Numbered from the stretch's first letter, positions 15,326-24,148 are shown. The stretch: 64,000 nt of DNA from Paludisphaera mucosa (GCF_029589435.1 NZ_JARRAG010000002.1:3162001-3226000), one strand, 5' to 3'. The notes: generated by a model from the letters alone, not told the origin. Numbers and translations are program-made.

Positions 15326-16120
15326 TCACTCGACTTCGAGCACCCTCTGAACGCGCGGCTTCCCGTAGACCGCCCCGCCGGTCAGAACGCGGAGATTCGG
15401 CAGGATCTGGGCCTCGCCGGACCCATGGGTGTGCCCGCACAGCACCGACATTTGCCGGTCCGGGGCGGCCGCCGCCGCCTCGACGAGCGCATCGCCAACC
15501 GCCTTGCAGCTGAAGAACGGCAGCCAGTTGTCGTCGGACACCTTCCCCTCGTGCCAGCAGGCCTCGCGGAAGGGCGGGACGTGAGTCAGGACGATAACGT
15601 GCCGGAACCGTGACAGGGCATCTGGCAGAAAGGCGCGGAAGTGAGCCGCCGCCTCGTCGCCGAGGGCGTGGAGTTTAGCGAGCCGTTCGTCCTTGCTCTC
15701 CCAGAACCCGCCGAACTCCTCGATCAGCTTGAAATCATTGAGCATCACGTCGGAGCGGTGGTAATCGCCGAGCCGTCCATCGCCCCAGCCGTCATGGCCG
15801 ACCAGGCAGGTGGTTTCGGTGAACGGCACGACCCCGGCGTCGGGCATCCAGTGCAGGTTCGCCACCTCGCGGCACGACTCGCGAATCTCAGCCCGGACGC
15901 CAGCGATCGACCCCCGGTAGAAGTCGTGGTTCCCGAGAACGAAGTAGACCGGCGCCCGATCAGCGAAAGCCCGCAGGTGGCCCGCCACGTCGTGGGCCTC
16001 GCCGATGTCGCCGGTGATGGCGAAGGCGTCGGCTTCGGGGAGCGAAGCGAAGAACGCCTTCAGCCCGGCATGCCGGAGGAAATTCAGGTGGATGTCGGTC
16101 AGCCAGGCGAGGCGTTTCAT
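15326..16120 (-). CDS. calcineurin-like metallophosphoesterase
   Basis: A 264-aa metallophosphoesterase with all metal-binding motifs in order: TDIHLNF (D-x-H), [11 protein letters not shown] (GD), [11 protein letters not shown] (GNHD), [10 protein letters not shown] (the LTH His) and LCGHTHGSG (GHxH). Start at ATG 16120 ([11 protein letters not shown]), since an upstream extension would be atypical for the family. The enzyme could act on phosphodiesters, nucleotides or phosphoproteins; in a mobile element a role in cyclic nucleotide or nucleic-acid processing is possible but unproven. It lies beside hypothetical accessory genes on the same strand. Confidence 0.85.
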   Translation of the reverse strand: MKRLAWLTDIHLNFLRHAGLKAFFASLPEADAFAITGDIGEAHDVAGHLRAFADRAPVYFVLGNHDFYRGSIAGVRAEIRESCREVANLHWMPDAGVVPFTETTCLVGHDGWGDGRLGDYHRSDVMLNDFKLIEEFGGFWESKDERLAKLHALGDEAAAHFRAFLPDALSRFRHVIVLTHVPPFREACWHEGKVSDDNWLPFFSCKAVGDALVEAAAAAPDRQMSVLCGHTHGSGEAQILPNLRVLTGGAVYGKPRVQRVLEVE

Positions 16121-16197
16121 CTTGCGGGGTCCTTCGGGAGTTCCCGCGGAGGGTAGGCCGGATCGGCGGGACGGGCAAGCAGTTGTTGAGGGGACCG

Positions 16198-16611
16198 TCA
16201 GACATTCCAGTCCCAGCCGTAATACTCGGGCTCCCCGCACGCCGCGTAATGCCCACGGCTCTGGTAGAGCTCGGCCTTGTCAGCCCCGATGACGGAAAAC
16301 CGACTATCTCCCCGCTGGTAGAGCACCTCCCACTCGCCGCCCCGGTCATGGGCCTGGCCGCCGATCAGCGTGGCAAAGCCGACGGCCCATGATTCACCGG
16401 AGCCCCATGGGGGCCATTCGGACCGAACGCCGCCGGAGGGGTCTTCGAGGCAAGCATCCTCATCGGCGTAGATCGCCCCGTGGGTGTCCCGGAACACAAC
16501 GTAACTGCCGTCCGCCCTGGTCACGCCGACGGCGTAGCCTCCGCATTCGGGCACTTGCAGCAGGCTGGCGTCGAGCACGATGGCCAGCGCGTAGGCCTTG
16601 TTTTCGATCAT
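16198..16611 (-). CDS. hypothetical protein
   Basis: A 137-aa protein from ATG 16611 ([20 protein letters not shown]), preceded by AAAGGAGGCCCC, which decides the start over an upstream in-frame Met. It contains beta-rich blocks [19 protein letters not shown] and [20 protein letters not shown] and a C-terminus rich in Tyr/Trp (YYGWDWNV). No domain is recognised. It lies immediately upstream of the metallophosphoesterase gene (77-bp gap), possibly co-transcribed. Confidence 0.55.
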   Translation of the reverse strand: MIENKAYALAIVLDASLLQVPECGGYAVGVTRADGSYVVFRDTHGAIYADEDACLEDPSGGVRSEWPPWGSGESWAVGFATLIGGQAHDRGGEWEVLYQRGDSRFSVIGADKAELYQSRGHYAACGEPEYYGWDWNV

Positions 16612-16846
16612 GGGGCCTCCTTTGGCTCCATTGTACGTCTGGGCAGTTGAGGGCGCTAGACGGTCACAACAGCACGAACTGGCCACCGACCGGCGTCTCG
16701 GCCTCTGGCATGGCGTCCTACGGCGACCGGAATGCGAGAGTGCGAGCCATTTCGTTGCTCCCGCGGCTTTGAGACACTAGAATCCTGAATCGCCGAATGG
16801 CTTCGACCTCCGGTAGCATGGCTCAAGAGATAAGGGGATAGCGGCA

Positions 16847-17938
16847 ATGGCTCTCACCGGGAAGATGGTGAGGCTCATCAGAAAATTGATCGGTTTGCAT
16901 ATCAATACCCCAATTAGACAGAGTGTGCAGGTCGAGGAACTTTCAAGAGCGGATTCACGGCTGAATCCGCTCGCGCGAATGGTTGGCACGCCAACTGAAT
17001 GTCGTTTGCAACGATCGTTCTGCGCATGGTCTGACTTGCTTGGGTTTGGTCGCCCGTTTTCGGAGGCGGACTGGTTACCTAATCCGCAAGTCTGGCGTCA
17101 GCAAGCCGAGCGGGTAGGTGCCGCTTATCGTGACCAATGCAAGTTTCTTAGCGGCCCTGATGGCAGCTACATGCTGTTATTAAACGATGGGATCGTCCGG
17201 TCCATCACGTGCAGTCCTAGATTCGGAGTTGCGAGTCTCGCAAGTTGGACTAGATCCGCAGTTCAAGGCCATTATTTTGTCCGTCAAAGGGAGTTTTCGC
17301 AGAACCTGCCCGGCCCCAGAACGGTTTTATCGTCCGGTTGGGTTGCCGAGCATTCTTACTCTGAAGTGCGAGTCGACGATCTTGTTTTCGATTATACTCA
17401 CCAACAAAGTGGTCTTTCTAAGGTTGCCGAGGCACTTGGCAACCCTGTTATGGTGTCGAATCCTTCCCAGCTTCAACTTAATACGGCATTTTCGAGGGCC
17501 TATTTGCTCGACCAAGCCGGGAGCAAGAGTGGTATCTCGGGCTCAAGATTCTACCTCGATCAACGCTTCTTGGATGATGTAACCGATCTTCTAAAACACG
17601 ATGATCAAGTTTGCATTAAGATTGTGGAGCGCAATTCTGATATTCTATTTGCGGTAGAATACCTTGATTCAGCACTGCAGGGCGTCTCCATGGACACTGG
17701 TGACGTGCTTACAGCTGCGAGATGGAATCAAATACTGGAAACCGAGAAAGCGGAATCGGCCGCACGCGGTCACTCGGTATTTCGAAACGGCTCAGGATAT
17801 CGGCCTTGGGCCATGGGATTCCTGCTTGAATCTCCGGCCATTCAGGTGGATTTACCGAGCTTAAAGACACGAGTCTATCGCGTTCTTGGTTTTTTCCCTT
17901 CCGATGAAGATCCAAGAGAATTTATGTTTGAGCTTTAG
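16847..17938 (+). CDS. orphan protein with class III nucleotidyl-cyclase-like motifs
   Basis: A 363-aa protein of markedly lower GC content than its surroundings, standing alone between minus-strand genes. Residues 58-68 (FCAWSDLLGFG) resemble the first metal-binding strand of class III cyclases (D-x-x-G-F, Asp63); LLLNDGIVR has Asp114 about where a second metal Asp would fall; LPGPRTVLSSG (154-164) mirrors the RxGxxxG strand; and QLNTAFSRAYLLDQAGSKSGISG (210-232) is reminiscent of the VNxAxR catalytic helix, although the Asn-Arg spacing is one residue longer. Whether it makes a cyclic nucleotide is inference. A cryptic or degenerate cyclase is an alternative. Confidence 0.5.
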   Translation: MALTGKMVRLIRKLIGLHINTPIRQSVQVEELSRADSRLNPLARMVGTPTECRLQRSFCAWSDLLGFGRPFSEADWLPNPQVWRQQAERVGAAYRDQCKFLSGPDGSYMLLLNDGIVRSITCSPRFGVASLASWTRSAVQGHYFVRQREFSQNLPGPRTVLSSGWVAEHSYSEVRVDDLVFDYTHQQSGLSKVAEALGNPVMVSNPSQLQLNTAFSRAYLLDQAGSKSGISGSRFYLDQRFLDDVTDLLKHDDQVCIKIVERNSDILFAVEYLDSALQGVSMDTGDVLTAARWNQILETEKAESAARGHSVFRNGSGYRPWAMGFLLESPAIQVDLPSLKTRVYRVLGFFPSDEDPREFMFEL

Positions 17939-17996
17939 CCATCGGTTGGAAACCGTTGAGCGGCCAGAGTAAAGGTTCTGGTGACAAGAGCTACCG

Positions 17997-18845
17997 TCAT
18001 TCCAGACGGCCATTCTGCACCGACACCAGCAGATCCACCAGCGCGAACTTATCGACCTTGCGGAAGTCGATCAACTCAAGGTGCTCGATCACGAATTGCC
18101 GGAGGTCGGCCCGCTCGATGCTGTGTGCGTCCCCGCCTTGCTGGGGCAGTCGCTTGGTCCCCCGCCGGCTGCTCTTGATGATGCCTTTCAGGCAATATTC
18201 GGAGACGGTCTTGTTATCGAGGCCAAGCACCAGGGCAGCCGACCTGGCCGAGAAGGTTTCGGTGTTTCGCCGCGACAGGTTGATCCGCTTGGCCCGCACC
18301 ATGATCGCTGTCGCCGTGCGCGTGAAGCCATGGGCGCGGAATATTTCCGAGCACTTGTCAGGGTCGTGCAGGGGCACGCGTTTCATCAACTCGTCTTCAG
18401 CGGCCGTCCACTTCGGCTCTTTCTTTCTCGGGCGGGTCAAGCCGAGCCGCGTGCATCGGTCGCTGACCACCCAGCGGGGCTCATCCAACTGACGGGCAAG
18501 CTCCTTGACGCCGCTCAGATCGCCCTTCGGAACTTTCAGGGTTGGCCACATTTCGGTGATTTTGGCGTCGAGCGCGGCGAACTCCTCGCGGCTTCGGCTC
18601 TTTTTCTGCTGTTGACCGCTGCGCTTCAGACCGAGCTTCCCCACCTGGCCGTAGATCGCCGATTTCGTTCGGGCAGGCAGGAGGTTCGCACAACAGGACA
18701 AGACCTTCGTCGGGTAGTGTTCGCTCAGGATCTGGTTTTCCTCGTCCGTCCAGTACCGCTCGTCGCGATGGCCGGGGACGCGAGGAGCTGAAAGCCGGGG
18801 CTTGTGTTCCCGGCCCTTTTTGAAGAAGACGCGTTCGAGGGTCAT
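17997..18845 (-). CDS. SANT/Myb-like DNA-binding protein with C-terminal HTH
   Basis: A 282-aa protein with repeated SANT-like units: YWTDEENQILSEHYPTKVLS, a middle helical repeat (KELARQLDEPRWVVSDRCTRLGL) and KWTAAEDELMKRVPLHDPDK, then a C-terminal helix-turn-helix segment FSARSAALVLGLDNKTVSEY. Such triple-helix repeats occur in phage and plasmid DNA-binding proteins. Its ATG overlaps the TGA of the HerA-like ATPase (ATGA), so the two genes are translationally coupled and may form an ATPase/DNA-binding partner pair. Basic stretches (RSGQQQKKSRSR, RRGTKRLPQQ) support DNA contact. Confidence 0.65.
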   Translation of the reverse strand: MTLERVFFKKGREHKPRLSAPRVPGHRDERYWTDEENQILSEHYPTKVLSCCANLLPARTKSAIYGQVGKLGLKRSGQQQKKSRSREEFAALDAKITEMWPTLKVPKGDLSGVKELARQLDEPRWVVSDRCTRLGLTRPRKKEPKWTAAEDELMKRVPLHDPDKCSEIFRAHGFTRTATAIMVRAKRINLSRRNTETFSARSAALVLGLDNKTVSEYCLKGIIKSSRRGTKRLPQQGGDAHSIERADLRQFVIEHLELIDFRKVDKFALVDLLVSVQNGRLE

Positions 18846-20134
18846 TGGCTTTTCTCCCAGAAGAACTTGGGATTCGCCCGGACGCCCTCGTCGTTGATCT
18901 CTACCGCCCCGAATGTCTCCAGCAGGGCCAGCGCTGCGATTACGTCGTCTTCCGCCACATCGAGGTGCGCGGCAAGCCCCTTGACCAGCGTGCCGTCCGG
19001 CATGAGGCCCTTGAGCGCCTCGAACGCCCGTGCCGCCAAGGGGAACGAGTCGTCGCGGATGAACGACCGCACGGCCTTGAAGCCGGGAGACGCAGCCGAT
19101 TCCTGATCGTTCGTCTGGCTCATCTCCTCCAGTTCGTCGATCGCCAGCATGGATCGAGCCTCGCTTGCCTCGACTCTTTGCACCTCGGCCAAGCGGGGAG
19201 CCGCCCCGATGTGTCGGCTCTTCACGTCACCGATCCTGACCTCTACCGGGCTGAACGAAAAGGCGGGCCCAGCTGCCACGAACTCGCCGGGCGTGAGCGT
19301 CGGCAGGCGGTCGTAGGCCTTCCGCATGTCCCAGCCGATCGTCTCGGCCGCCCGCTTCACGTCGAGGTCGAGCGTGTTGATCCCGATCAGGAAATTGTGG
19401 ATCTCCGATACGACGGACTTGCTGAGGCGGGCAAGGCGCTGCGTCGCCAGCACGCCGACGAGCCCACGCTTGCGGCCGCGGCTCATCAGATCGACCATGG
19501 CCGCGATCGAGGCCTTTCGCACGGCCGATGATTCCTGCCCCTGCGTCCCCCAAGGGGCAAAAAGGTGGGCCTCGTCTACGGCCACGAGCGCAGGGTGCCA
19601 CATCTCCTGCGGGCACTCGACCAGGGCGTGGCAGATGGCGGCCACGGCCATCATCTGCTCCTCGCGTCGGCAGTCTGACAGGTCGACCACCATCGAGATG
19701 CGATTCACGCGGGCTCGCCGGGCCATTTCGGCTAAAGCCGCTCCCTTGAGCTTATGGCCTTCGATGTAGAGGTAGCCGAGCTCATCGGCAAGGGTTCGGA
19801 ACTCGCCTTCCGGGTCGATCACGATCTGCTGAATTCGCCCGGCGCTCTGCTCCAGCAGTCGGCGCATCGTCCAGGACTTCCCGGCTCCCGAAGCCCCCAG
19901 AATCAGCAGGCGGCCTTCCATGAGCTTGCCGAGGTCGAGGGAGACGTCGATGTTCTGATTCACATCGAGCTTGCCGAGCGTGATCGCGTCGGGGCCGGCA
20001 GGCTGGGGCGGCATCTCGGGGGCGGCTTGCGCCTCGTGGGGTACTTCGGTGGGTGCCGCTCTCGGCGGGGCTCCGTCATAGCTGACATTCTTGAAGGCGG
20101 CCGCGACGAGGGCTTCCTGATTCGGTGTGGTCAT
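18842..20134 (-). CDS. HerA/VirB4-like DNA-translocating ATPase
   Basis: A 430-aa P-loop ATPase with DUF87/HerA-type organisation: Walker A GASGAGKS (residues 80-87), IVIDPEGEF, Walker B VAVDEAHLF (about 184-191), a sensor segment GLVGVLATQRLARLSKSVV and the C-terminal arginine region. The last 100 residues are helical (LAARAFEALKGLM, DVIAALALLE), possibly a winged helix. HerA-like proteins pump DNA in repair or plasmid/phage transfer. The gene is coupled with a SANT-like DNA-binding protein downstream and follows a ParB-like gene on the same strand. Confidence 0.8.
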   Translation of the reverse strand: MTTPNQEALVAAAFKNVSYDGAPPRAAPTEVPHEAQAAPEMPPQPAGPDAITLGKLDVNQNIDVSLDLGKLMEGRLLILGASGAGKSWTMRRLLEQSAGRIQQIVIDPEGEFRTLADELGYLYIEGHKLKGAALAEMARRARVNRISMVVDLSDCRREEQMMAVAAICHALVECPQEMWHPALVAVDEAHLFAPWGTQGQESSAVRKASIAAMVDLMSRGRKRGLVGVLATQRLARLSKSVVSEIHNFLIGINTLDLDVKRAAETIGWDMRKAYDRLPTLTPGEFVAAGPAFSFSPVEVRIGDVKSRHIGAAPRLAEVQRVEASEARSMLAIDELEEMSQTNDQESAASPGFKAVRSFIRDDSFPLAARAFEALKGLMPDGTLVKGLAAHLDVAEDDVIAALALLETFGAVEINDEGVRANPKFFWEKSQ

Positions 20135-20153
20135 GGTGCATCATCCTTGATGT

Positions 20154-20176
20154 GGGGCGAGCCGGAGCCCGCCCCG
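20154..20176 (-). terminator. intergenic hairpin
   Basis: GGGCG / CGCCC-type stem (ggggcgagccggagcccgcccc) 3' of the ParB-like gene; same form as others in the element. Confidence 0.35.
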
Positions 20177-20182
20177 GTTTCG

Positions 20183-22117
20183 TTACGCGGCCTTCTTGCC
20201 CTTTTTCGCCTTGGTGGGGGTCGGCTCGGGAGCTTCCCTGAACGCCATGCCTTCGGGCAGCCAGTTCTTTATCCGCTCGCCCTGCTCAGGAGTCGTGCCC
20301 GGACGGTTCGGCTCGTTGAACACCTTGTGCAGTTCCCCCGCGATGTCGCCCTTCTTGGCATTCGCGTTGTTCCGGGCCCATTGCTCGCCGCGATCACCGC
20401 CGACAAGCTCCCTGCCGATCTCGAGCAACTGATCCTTCGTCACGCGGCCGAGGTAGGCATCCTTTGTCGGTCGCCAGTATTCCGCCACGTTCGCCCCCGT
20501 CTGTGACAGGGCCACATCATAGGCGGTCAGCTCCCCGCCGTTATCAAGCTTCGGCTGCAAGGTGAGGGCGACGGAGTAGGCCAAAAGGGCTTGCTTCTGG
20601 TAATCCGAGAGGCCTTGGAAGGCTGCGAACTGCGCCGCTTCCGTTTTGCCCTTCAACCAATCGGTTGGGAGTGCCTTCGACAACGGCTCCATCTGCGACC
20701 GGATGAAGCCACTGGCATCCGCGCTGGCGTTTCCCGCGAAGTTCCGGCTGAAAGAGACCTGCGGGCCGTCGTAGGTCGAACGCGCGGTCAGGGCGTTCTT
20801 CGCCGCCTTGAACACCAGCAGGTCGAACGCGATCGCCGGGTGCTTGGCGATCTCGGCCTGGGCCACGCTGAGGCGATAGGCTTCGAGATAGCGCTTCAGC
20901 GACTCGGACATGCCCTTGGGCTTTTCGGGCTCGTCAGGCTCCGCGTCGGCCCCTTTAGCCTTGGCGGCTGCCTTCTTGTCCTCCGGCCTCACCAGTCCCT
21001 TCTCGATGCGCAGCGTGCCGTTGCCGTCGATCGAGACGTAGCAGCCAGCGGTCTTCATCTCCTCCGGGTCAAACACAACGTAAGATTCGAGCTTTTCGTT
21101 CAATTCACCAAGTTGCTTTTCCAATACGTCGCGTTTCGCCTCAAGGGTTTCCGACAGGGCCTCGTCCTCGCCGTCGTCTTCGTAATAAGCCTGATCCGCG
21201 GCTTCAGACTCGGTTTCGAGCTTCGCCTTGAGGTCAGTCAGCTCCTGAGGCGCGTCGACCGGACTGGACTCGATTGATCCGCACCGACGCGTGAAGTCCC
21301 AATCATGCTCGATGGCGGTTTCGACCCATGCCCACCCTTCGCCCCTCAGCTCCTCGGCAGCTGCTTCGAGCTTTTCACCAGCGAGTCGGTGCAGCACATC
21401 CGGGTTCTCCAAGTAAACCCGGTCACCGAAAAGATCGTTCTTCGTGAACCCTCCGGCGGCTGTGTACGCCTCAAGGCCGACGAATTTCGCGAGTTTGTCA
21501 TTGCCGCTCACCGTGCCTTCGGTCAGGGCCCGGCGCACGGCATGCTCGTTCTTCTTGTCCCACTTATCCAGCGATTTATACACTTCCATCTGGCGCGTCT
21601 GGTCGTCCGTCACCGTAAACGCCATGAGGACTTCCAGCGTCAGGTTTTCCGCCCGGTATTCGGCCAGCAATTCCAGAGCGAGCTTGCCCAGCCGGAGGCG
21701 CTTCAGGACGTGCTTTTCCTCCACTCCGAAACGCTCCGCGATGAACCCTGCCGATTTGCCGGCCTTACTCAGCGCCGCAAACGCCTCGAACTCATCCGCC
21801 GGGTGCATGGCCTGTCGGACGATGTTTTCGGCAAGGCTCATCTCGGCGGCGTGTTCCTCGCTCACGACCTGACAGGGCACGGCGTGGTCTTCGGGGAGCT
21901 TACCCTCGGCTTGCAGGGACTTCATGGCTTCGAGGCGGCGAGCACCCGCGATAACGAGGTACTTGCCCTTCTTGCCCTCGGTGACGACCAGGTTCTGCAT
22001 CAGGCCGTGGGCGACGATGGACGACTTCAATTCCTCGTCCGCAGTTGCTGAAGCCGTTTTACGGACGTTGAGCGGTGATTTGACGAGTTTGGCTAATTCA
22101 ATGTATTGGTTTGACAT
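20183..22117 (-). CDS. large ParB/Spo0J-like protein
   Basis: A 644-aa protein with an N-terminal ParB/Srx-like nuclease-fold domain: SPLNVRKTASATADEELKSS, GKYLVIAGARRLEAMKSL and the CTP-binding-like AEMSLAENIVRQAMHPADEF (ENxxRxxxxPxxE), then an HTH (SAGFIAERFGVEEKHVLKRLRL). The long C-terminal half is acidic and coiled (ETESEAADQAYYEDDGEDEALS), and ends in a Lys-rich tail. ParB proteins bind centromere-like sites and clamp DNA; no ParA is encoded nearby. ATG at 22117 sits nine bases after AAGGA, so it is preferred to the GTG at 22123. Likely an accessory-replicon ParB. Confidence 0.8.
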   Translation of the reverse strand: MSNQYIELAKLVKSPLNVRKTASATADEELKSSIVAHGLMQNLVVTEGKKGKYLVIAGARRLEAMKSLQAEGKLPEDHAVPCQVVSEEHAAEMSLAENIVRQAMHPADEFEAFAALSKAGKSAGFIAERFGVEEKHVLKRLRLGKLALELLAEYRAENLTLEVLMAFTVTDDQTRQMEVYKSLDKWDKKNEHAVRRALTEGTVSGNDKLAKFVGLEAYTAAGGFTKNDLFGDRVYLENPDVLHRLAGEKLEAAAEELRGEGWAWVETAIEHDWDFTRRCGSIESSPVDAPQELTDLKAKLETESEAADQAYYEDDGEDEALSETLEAKRDVLEKQLGELNEKLESYVVFDPEEMKTAGCYVSIDGNGTLRIEKGLVRPEDKKAAAKAKGADAEPDEPEKPKGMSESLKRYLEAYRLSVAQAEIAKHPAIAFDLLVFKAAKNALTARSTYDGPQVSFSRNFAGNASADASGFIRSQMEPLSKALPTDWLKGKTEAAQFAAFQGLSDYQKQALLAYSVALTLQPKLDNGGELTAYDVALSQTGANVAEYWRPTKDAYLGRVTKDQLLEIGRELVGGDRGEQWARNNANAKKGDIAGELHKVFNEPNRPGTTPEQGERIKNWLPEGMAFREAPEPTPTKAKKGKKAA

Positions 22118-22155
22118 AATCACTATTCCTTAAAGCAGTTAGTGGTTTAGAAGGT

Positions 22156-22177
22156 GGGAGCGGCGCGAACCGCTCCC
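22156..22177 (-). terminator. hairpin with perfect 8-bp stem
   Basis: GGGAGCGG / CCGCTCCC with a 6-nt loop followed on the plus strand by ATTTTCG. Between the 72-aa gene and the ParB-like gene. Confidence 0.5.
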
Positions 22178-22228
22178 ATTTTCGTATCATGCGAAAATTG
22201 TTCATGCAACAAGTGATTGATCTATTCA

Positions 22229-22254
22229 GTGGGGCCGGTGTTACCCGGCCCCGG
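22229..22254 (-). terminator. intergenic hairpin after the 72-aa gene
   Basis: GGGGCCGG / CCGGCCCC stem with a short TGTTAC loop located just 3' of the stop codon at 22262 on the minus strand. Confidence 0.45.
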
Positions 22255-22261
22255 TAGGCAA

Positions 22262-22480
22262 TTAGGCTGCCTGCAGAAGCTGGTCAACAACCTCGCTGGT
22301 AGCGAGCTTGCTATCAGACTGATTGCGGAACCAGCGGCCCTTGTCGAAGAGATAACCGGCTGACTTCAGCTCGGCACGCTGCTCCAAACTGGGCTTGGCT
22401 GTGAAAGTGATGGAGACGGTGTAGCTGGTCTGGATGATGCCTACTGCATCGGTGCTGGCTGCTTGCTGAGTATTGTTCAT
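22262..22480 (-). CDS. small hypothetical protein upstream of the ParB-like gene
   Basis: 72 aa from ATG 22480 (MNNTQQAASTDAVGIIQTSY), preceded by AAGGAATTGATT, the same RBS spacing as in the ParB-like gene. The protein has a beta-hairpin-like start and an amphipathic segment KPSLEQRAELKSAGYLFDKG followed by RWFRNQSDSKLATSEVVDQL. Possibly a small DNA- or protein-binding partner; no family known. A longer in-frame start at 22513 is not supported by an RBS. Confidence 0.55.
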   Translation of the reverse strand: MNNTQQAASTDAVGIIQTSYTVSITFTAKPSLEQRAELKSAGYLFDKGRWFRNQSDSKLATSEVVDQLLQAA

Positions 22481-22995
22481 AATCAATTCCTTCTTTGTTT
22501 CCGGCACGACCATCGAGCCTTACGGCACGCCCTCAGAGGCCGCCCCAGACGGGAAGCTCTCGCGGTGGGCAAGCTGAATTACGGAGGGTCCCGAAGGGAA
22601 ACCGTCATTCTGCTTGCGCATCCCGGTGGCGGGTTCAACGTGCCCGTGATAAGGCCTCGGTTGGGGCGGACATGAGGAGGTCGTGGTGAGCCGACGACCG
22701 GCTTGCCGAATCGCCCGGTAGCCTCTTGTGGAATCTAAATACGTCCGTACACTACACCCATGGGAACCCACCTCAAAAGCCTGCCCGCCTAGCCTTCCGA
22801 TTGGACGGTACGCGTTCGTCTGCTGCCTGCTGTCCAGTAAACGCGCGAAGCCGCACGTCAAAACCGGCTTCAGAGACGACTCATTGCCCGCACAAATCTC
22901 CCAAGCCACCCAGTTTGACGGGGATTGCGTTTTCTTTTCTGATAGTAGCCCCAGCCAGTAGGCGCGATCCAAGCTCGACCCGACTCCTCCCCACC
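22481..22995. other. divergent intergenic region between two ParB-like modules
   Basis: About 515 bp separating a minus-strand ParB-like module from a plus-strand ParB-like gene. A possible plus-strand promoter is TTGACG (22915-22920) with a TGATAG-like -10 at 22940-22945, though the spacing is long. Such a location often holds an origin or centromere-like site, but I find no convincing iterons. Confidence 0.4.
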
Positions 22996-23011
22996 GCGCC
23001 AAACTTGGCGC
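22996..23011 (+). promoter_or_regulatory. palindromic operator candidate before a ParB-like gene
   Basis: GCGCCAA-AC-TTGGCGC, a 7-bp dyad with a 2-bp centre, ending two bases before AAGGAGGAGAA, the RBS of the 23024 gene. Well placed for autoregulation by the encoded ParB-like protein or for translational control. Confidence 0.5.
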
Positions 23012-23023
23012 AAAGGAGGAGAA

Positions 23024-23815
23024 ATGAAGGGAAAGCACGCTCGCAAGTCCATCGCCGCCCTGAAGCTCAGGCCGATTCGGCAGGGCAACGGCTCCGCTGA
23101 GGAGTTGAAGTCCCTCGCCCGGTCGTGGTTGGGAAGGGCTATCCACCCCATCGTCTGCCGCCCCGACCTCACCGTGGCGGATGGTCACCGCCGCCTCGAA
23201 GGGTTGAAGCTGCTGGGCGAAACCGAAGTCGAGGTGTTCATCACCGAGGAGGATCTGGACGACAACCAGCTCACTCAGATCGCCCTCACCACGGCCATCC
23301 ACCGTGCCGACCTCACGGGCTACGAGAAATGGCAGGCTTGCCGCGAGTTGCTGGAGCTAAACCAGTGGCAGGGCAAGGAGCTGGCCGAACACCTGCACCT
23401 CGACCCTTCGAGCGTCACAAGGCTGATGTCGCCGTCGAAGTGCATTCCCGAGGCCGTTGAGGCTCTGAAGGCGGGGCGCATCACCATCAGCGACACCTAC
23501 GCGCTGTCCAAGCTGGACCAGGCGGACCAGCCCGGCCTTTTGGCTTTGAAGCTCTCCGGCGCCAGCCGCGACACCCTCGAACGGCAGGGGCGGAAGACGC
23601 GGGCGGCAAGCGCTCCAGCCGTGCGGGCCAGCAAGATCAAGTGCCCGCTGGTCAGCGGCTCCGTCGTCACAGTGGCGGGGGATGAGATCAGCCTCGACGA
23701 CGCCATCGAGGCGTTGAAGGAAGCCGCCAAGGCCATGCAGAAGGCCCGGGATACCGGGCTGGACGCGAAGACCGCTCAAGCGGTCTGGCGCGATATGGCA
23801 CTGGCTGGATCGTAA
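23024..23815 (+). CDS. ParB-like partition or plasmid maintenance protein
   Basis: A 263-aa ParB-family protein: KSIAALKLRPIRQGNGSAEE, VCRPDLTVADGHRRLEGLKLLG (the GHRR box in the nuclease-like fold), ALTTAIHRADLTGYEKWQAC (ENxxR-like region) and an HTH KELAEHLHLDPSSVTRLMS. The C-terminus is an Ala/Lys-rich helix (AIEALKEAAKAMQKARDTG). It lies divergent to the larger ParB-like gene and directly after a palindromic operator candidate. Role: DNA-site-specific binding, perhaps centromere or regulation; there is no ParA partner in view. Confidence 0.8.
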   Translation: MKGKHARKSIAALKLRPIRQGNGSAEELKSLARSWLGRAIHPIVCRPDLTVADGHRRLEGLKLLGETEVEVFITEEDLDDNQLTQIALTTAIHRADLTGYEKWQACRELLELNQWQGKELAEHLHLDPSSVTRLMSPSKCIPEAVEALKAGRITISDTYALSKLDQADQPGLLALKLSGASRDTLERQGRKTRAASAPAVRASKIKCPLVSGSVVTVAGDEISLDDAIEALKEAAKAMQKARDTGLDAKTAQAVWRDMALAGS

Positions 23816-23896
23816 ACCCGCTTCGGTTTCGATTCGGTAAGCCCGCCGGAGCGTTTCCGGCGGGGACGTGGAGGGTGCGCGCACAGGAGAAGCGCC

Positions 23897-24076
23897 GTGA
23901 AGAAGAACGACAAGCACGAGCCGTATTGCGGCTGTCGTGAGTGCAAGCGCCCGGAGCAGAAGCTGCCGCTGTTGAAGGAGTCGGAGCGGGAGGGGGGAGT
24001 CGAACCAAACATCGCTTCGCCAGTGCCCTCTGGAACCCCACGCGCAGAGCGCGATGTGTCCCTCCCGCAAAGATGA
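23897..24076 (+). CDS. 59-aa Cys-containing small protein
   Basis: Starts at GTG 23897, eight bases after CAGGAG, and encodes MKKNDKHEPYCGCRECKRPE, then a Pro/Glu-rich stretch to LPQR and TGA. The C-G-C-x-x-C arrangement suggests a small zinc knuckle. It lies in the plus-strand run after the ParB-like gene and could be translated in the same operon. Reality supported by RBS and position only. Confidence 0.4.
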   Translation: MKKNDKHEPYCGCRECKRPEQKLPLLKESEREGGVEPNIASPVPSGTPRAERDVSLPQR

Positions 24077-24148
24077 CGGCGGTATGGTGGCCGCCGTCCT
24101 GATGATGAAACCCTATCCCACTCGCCCCATTCGAGCAAGGAGAAACCC

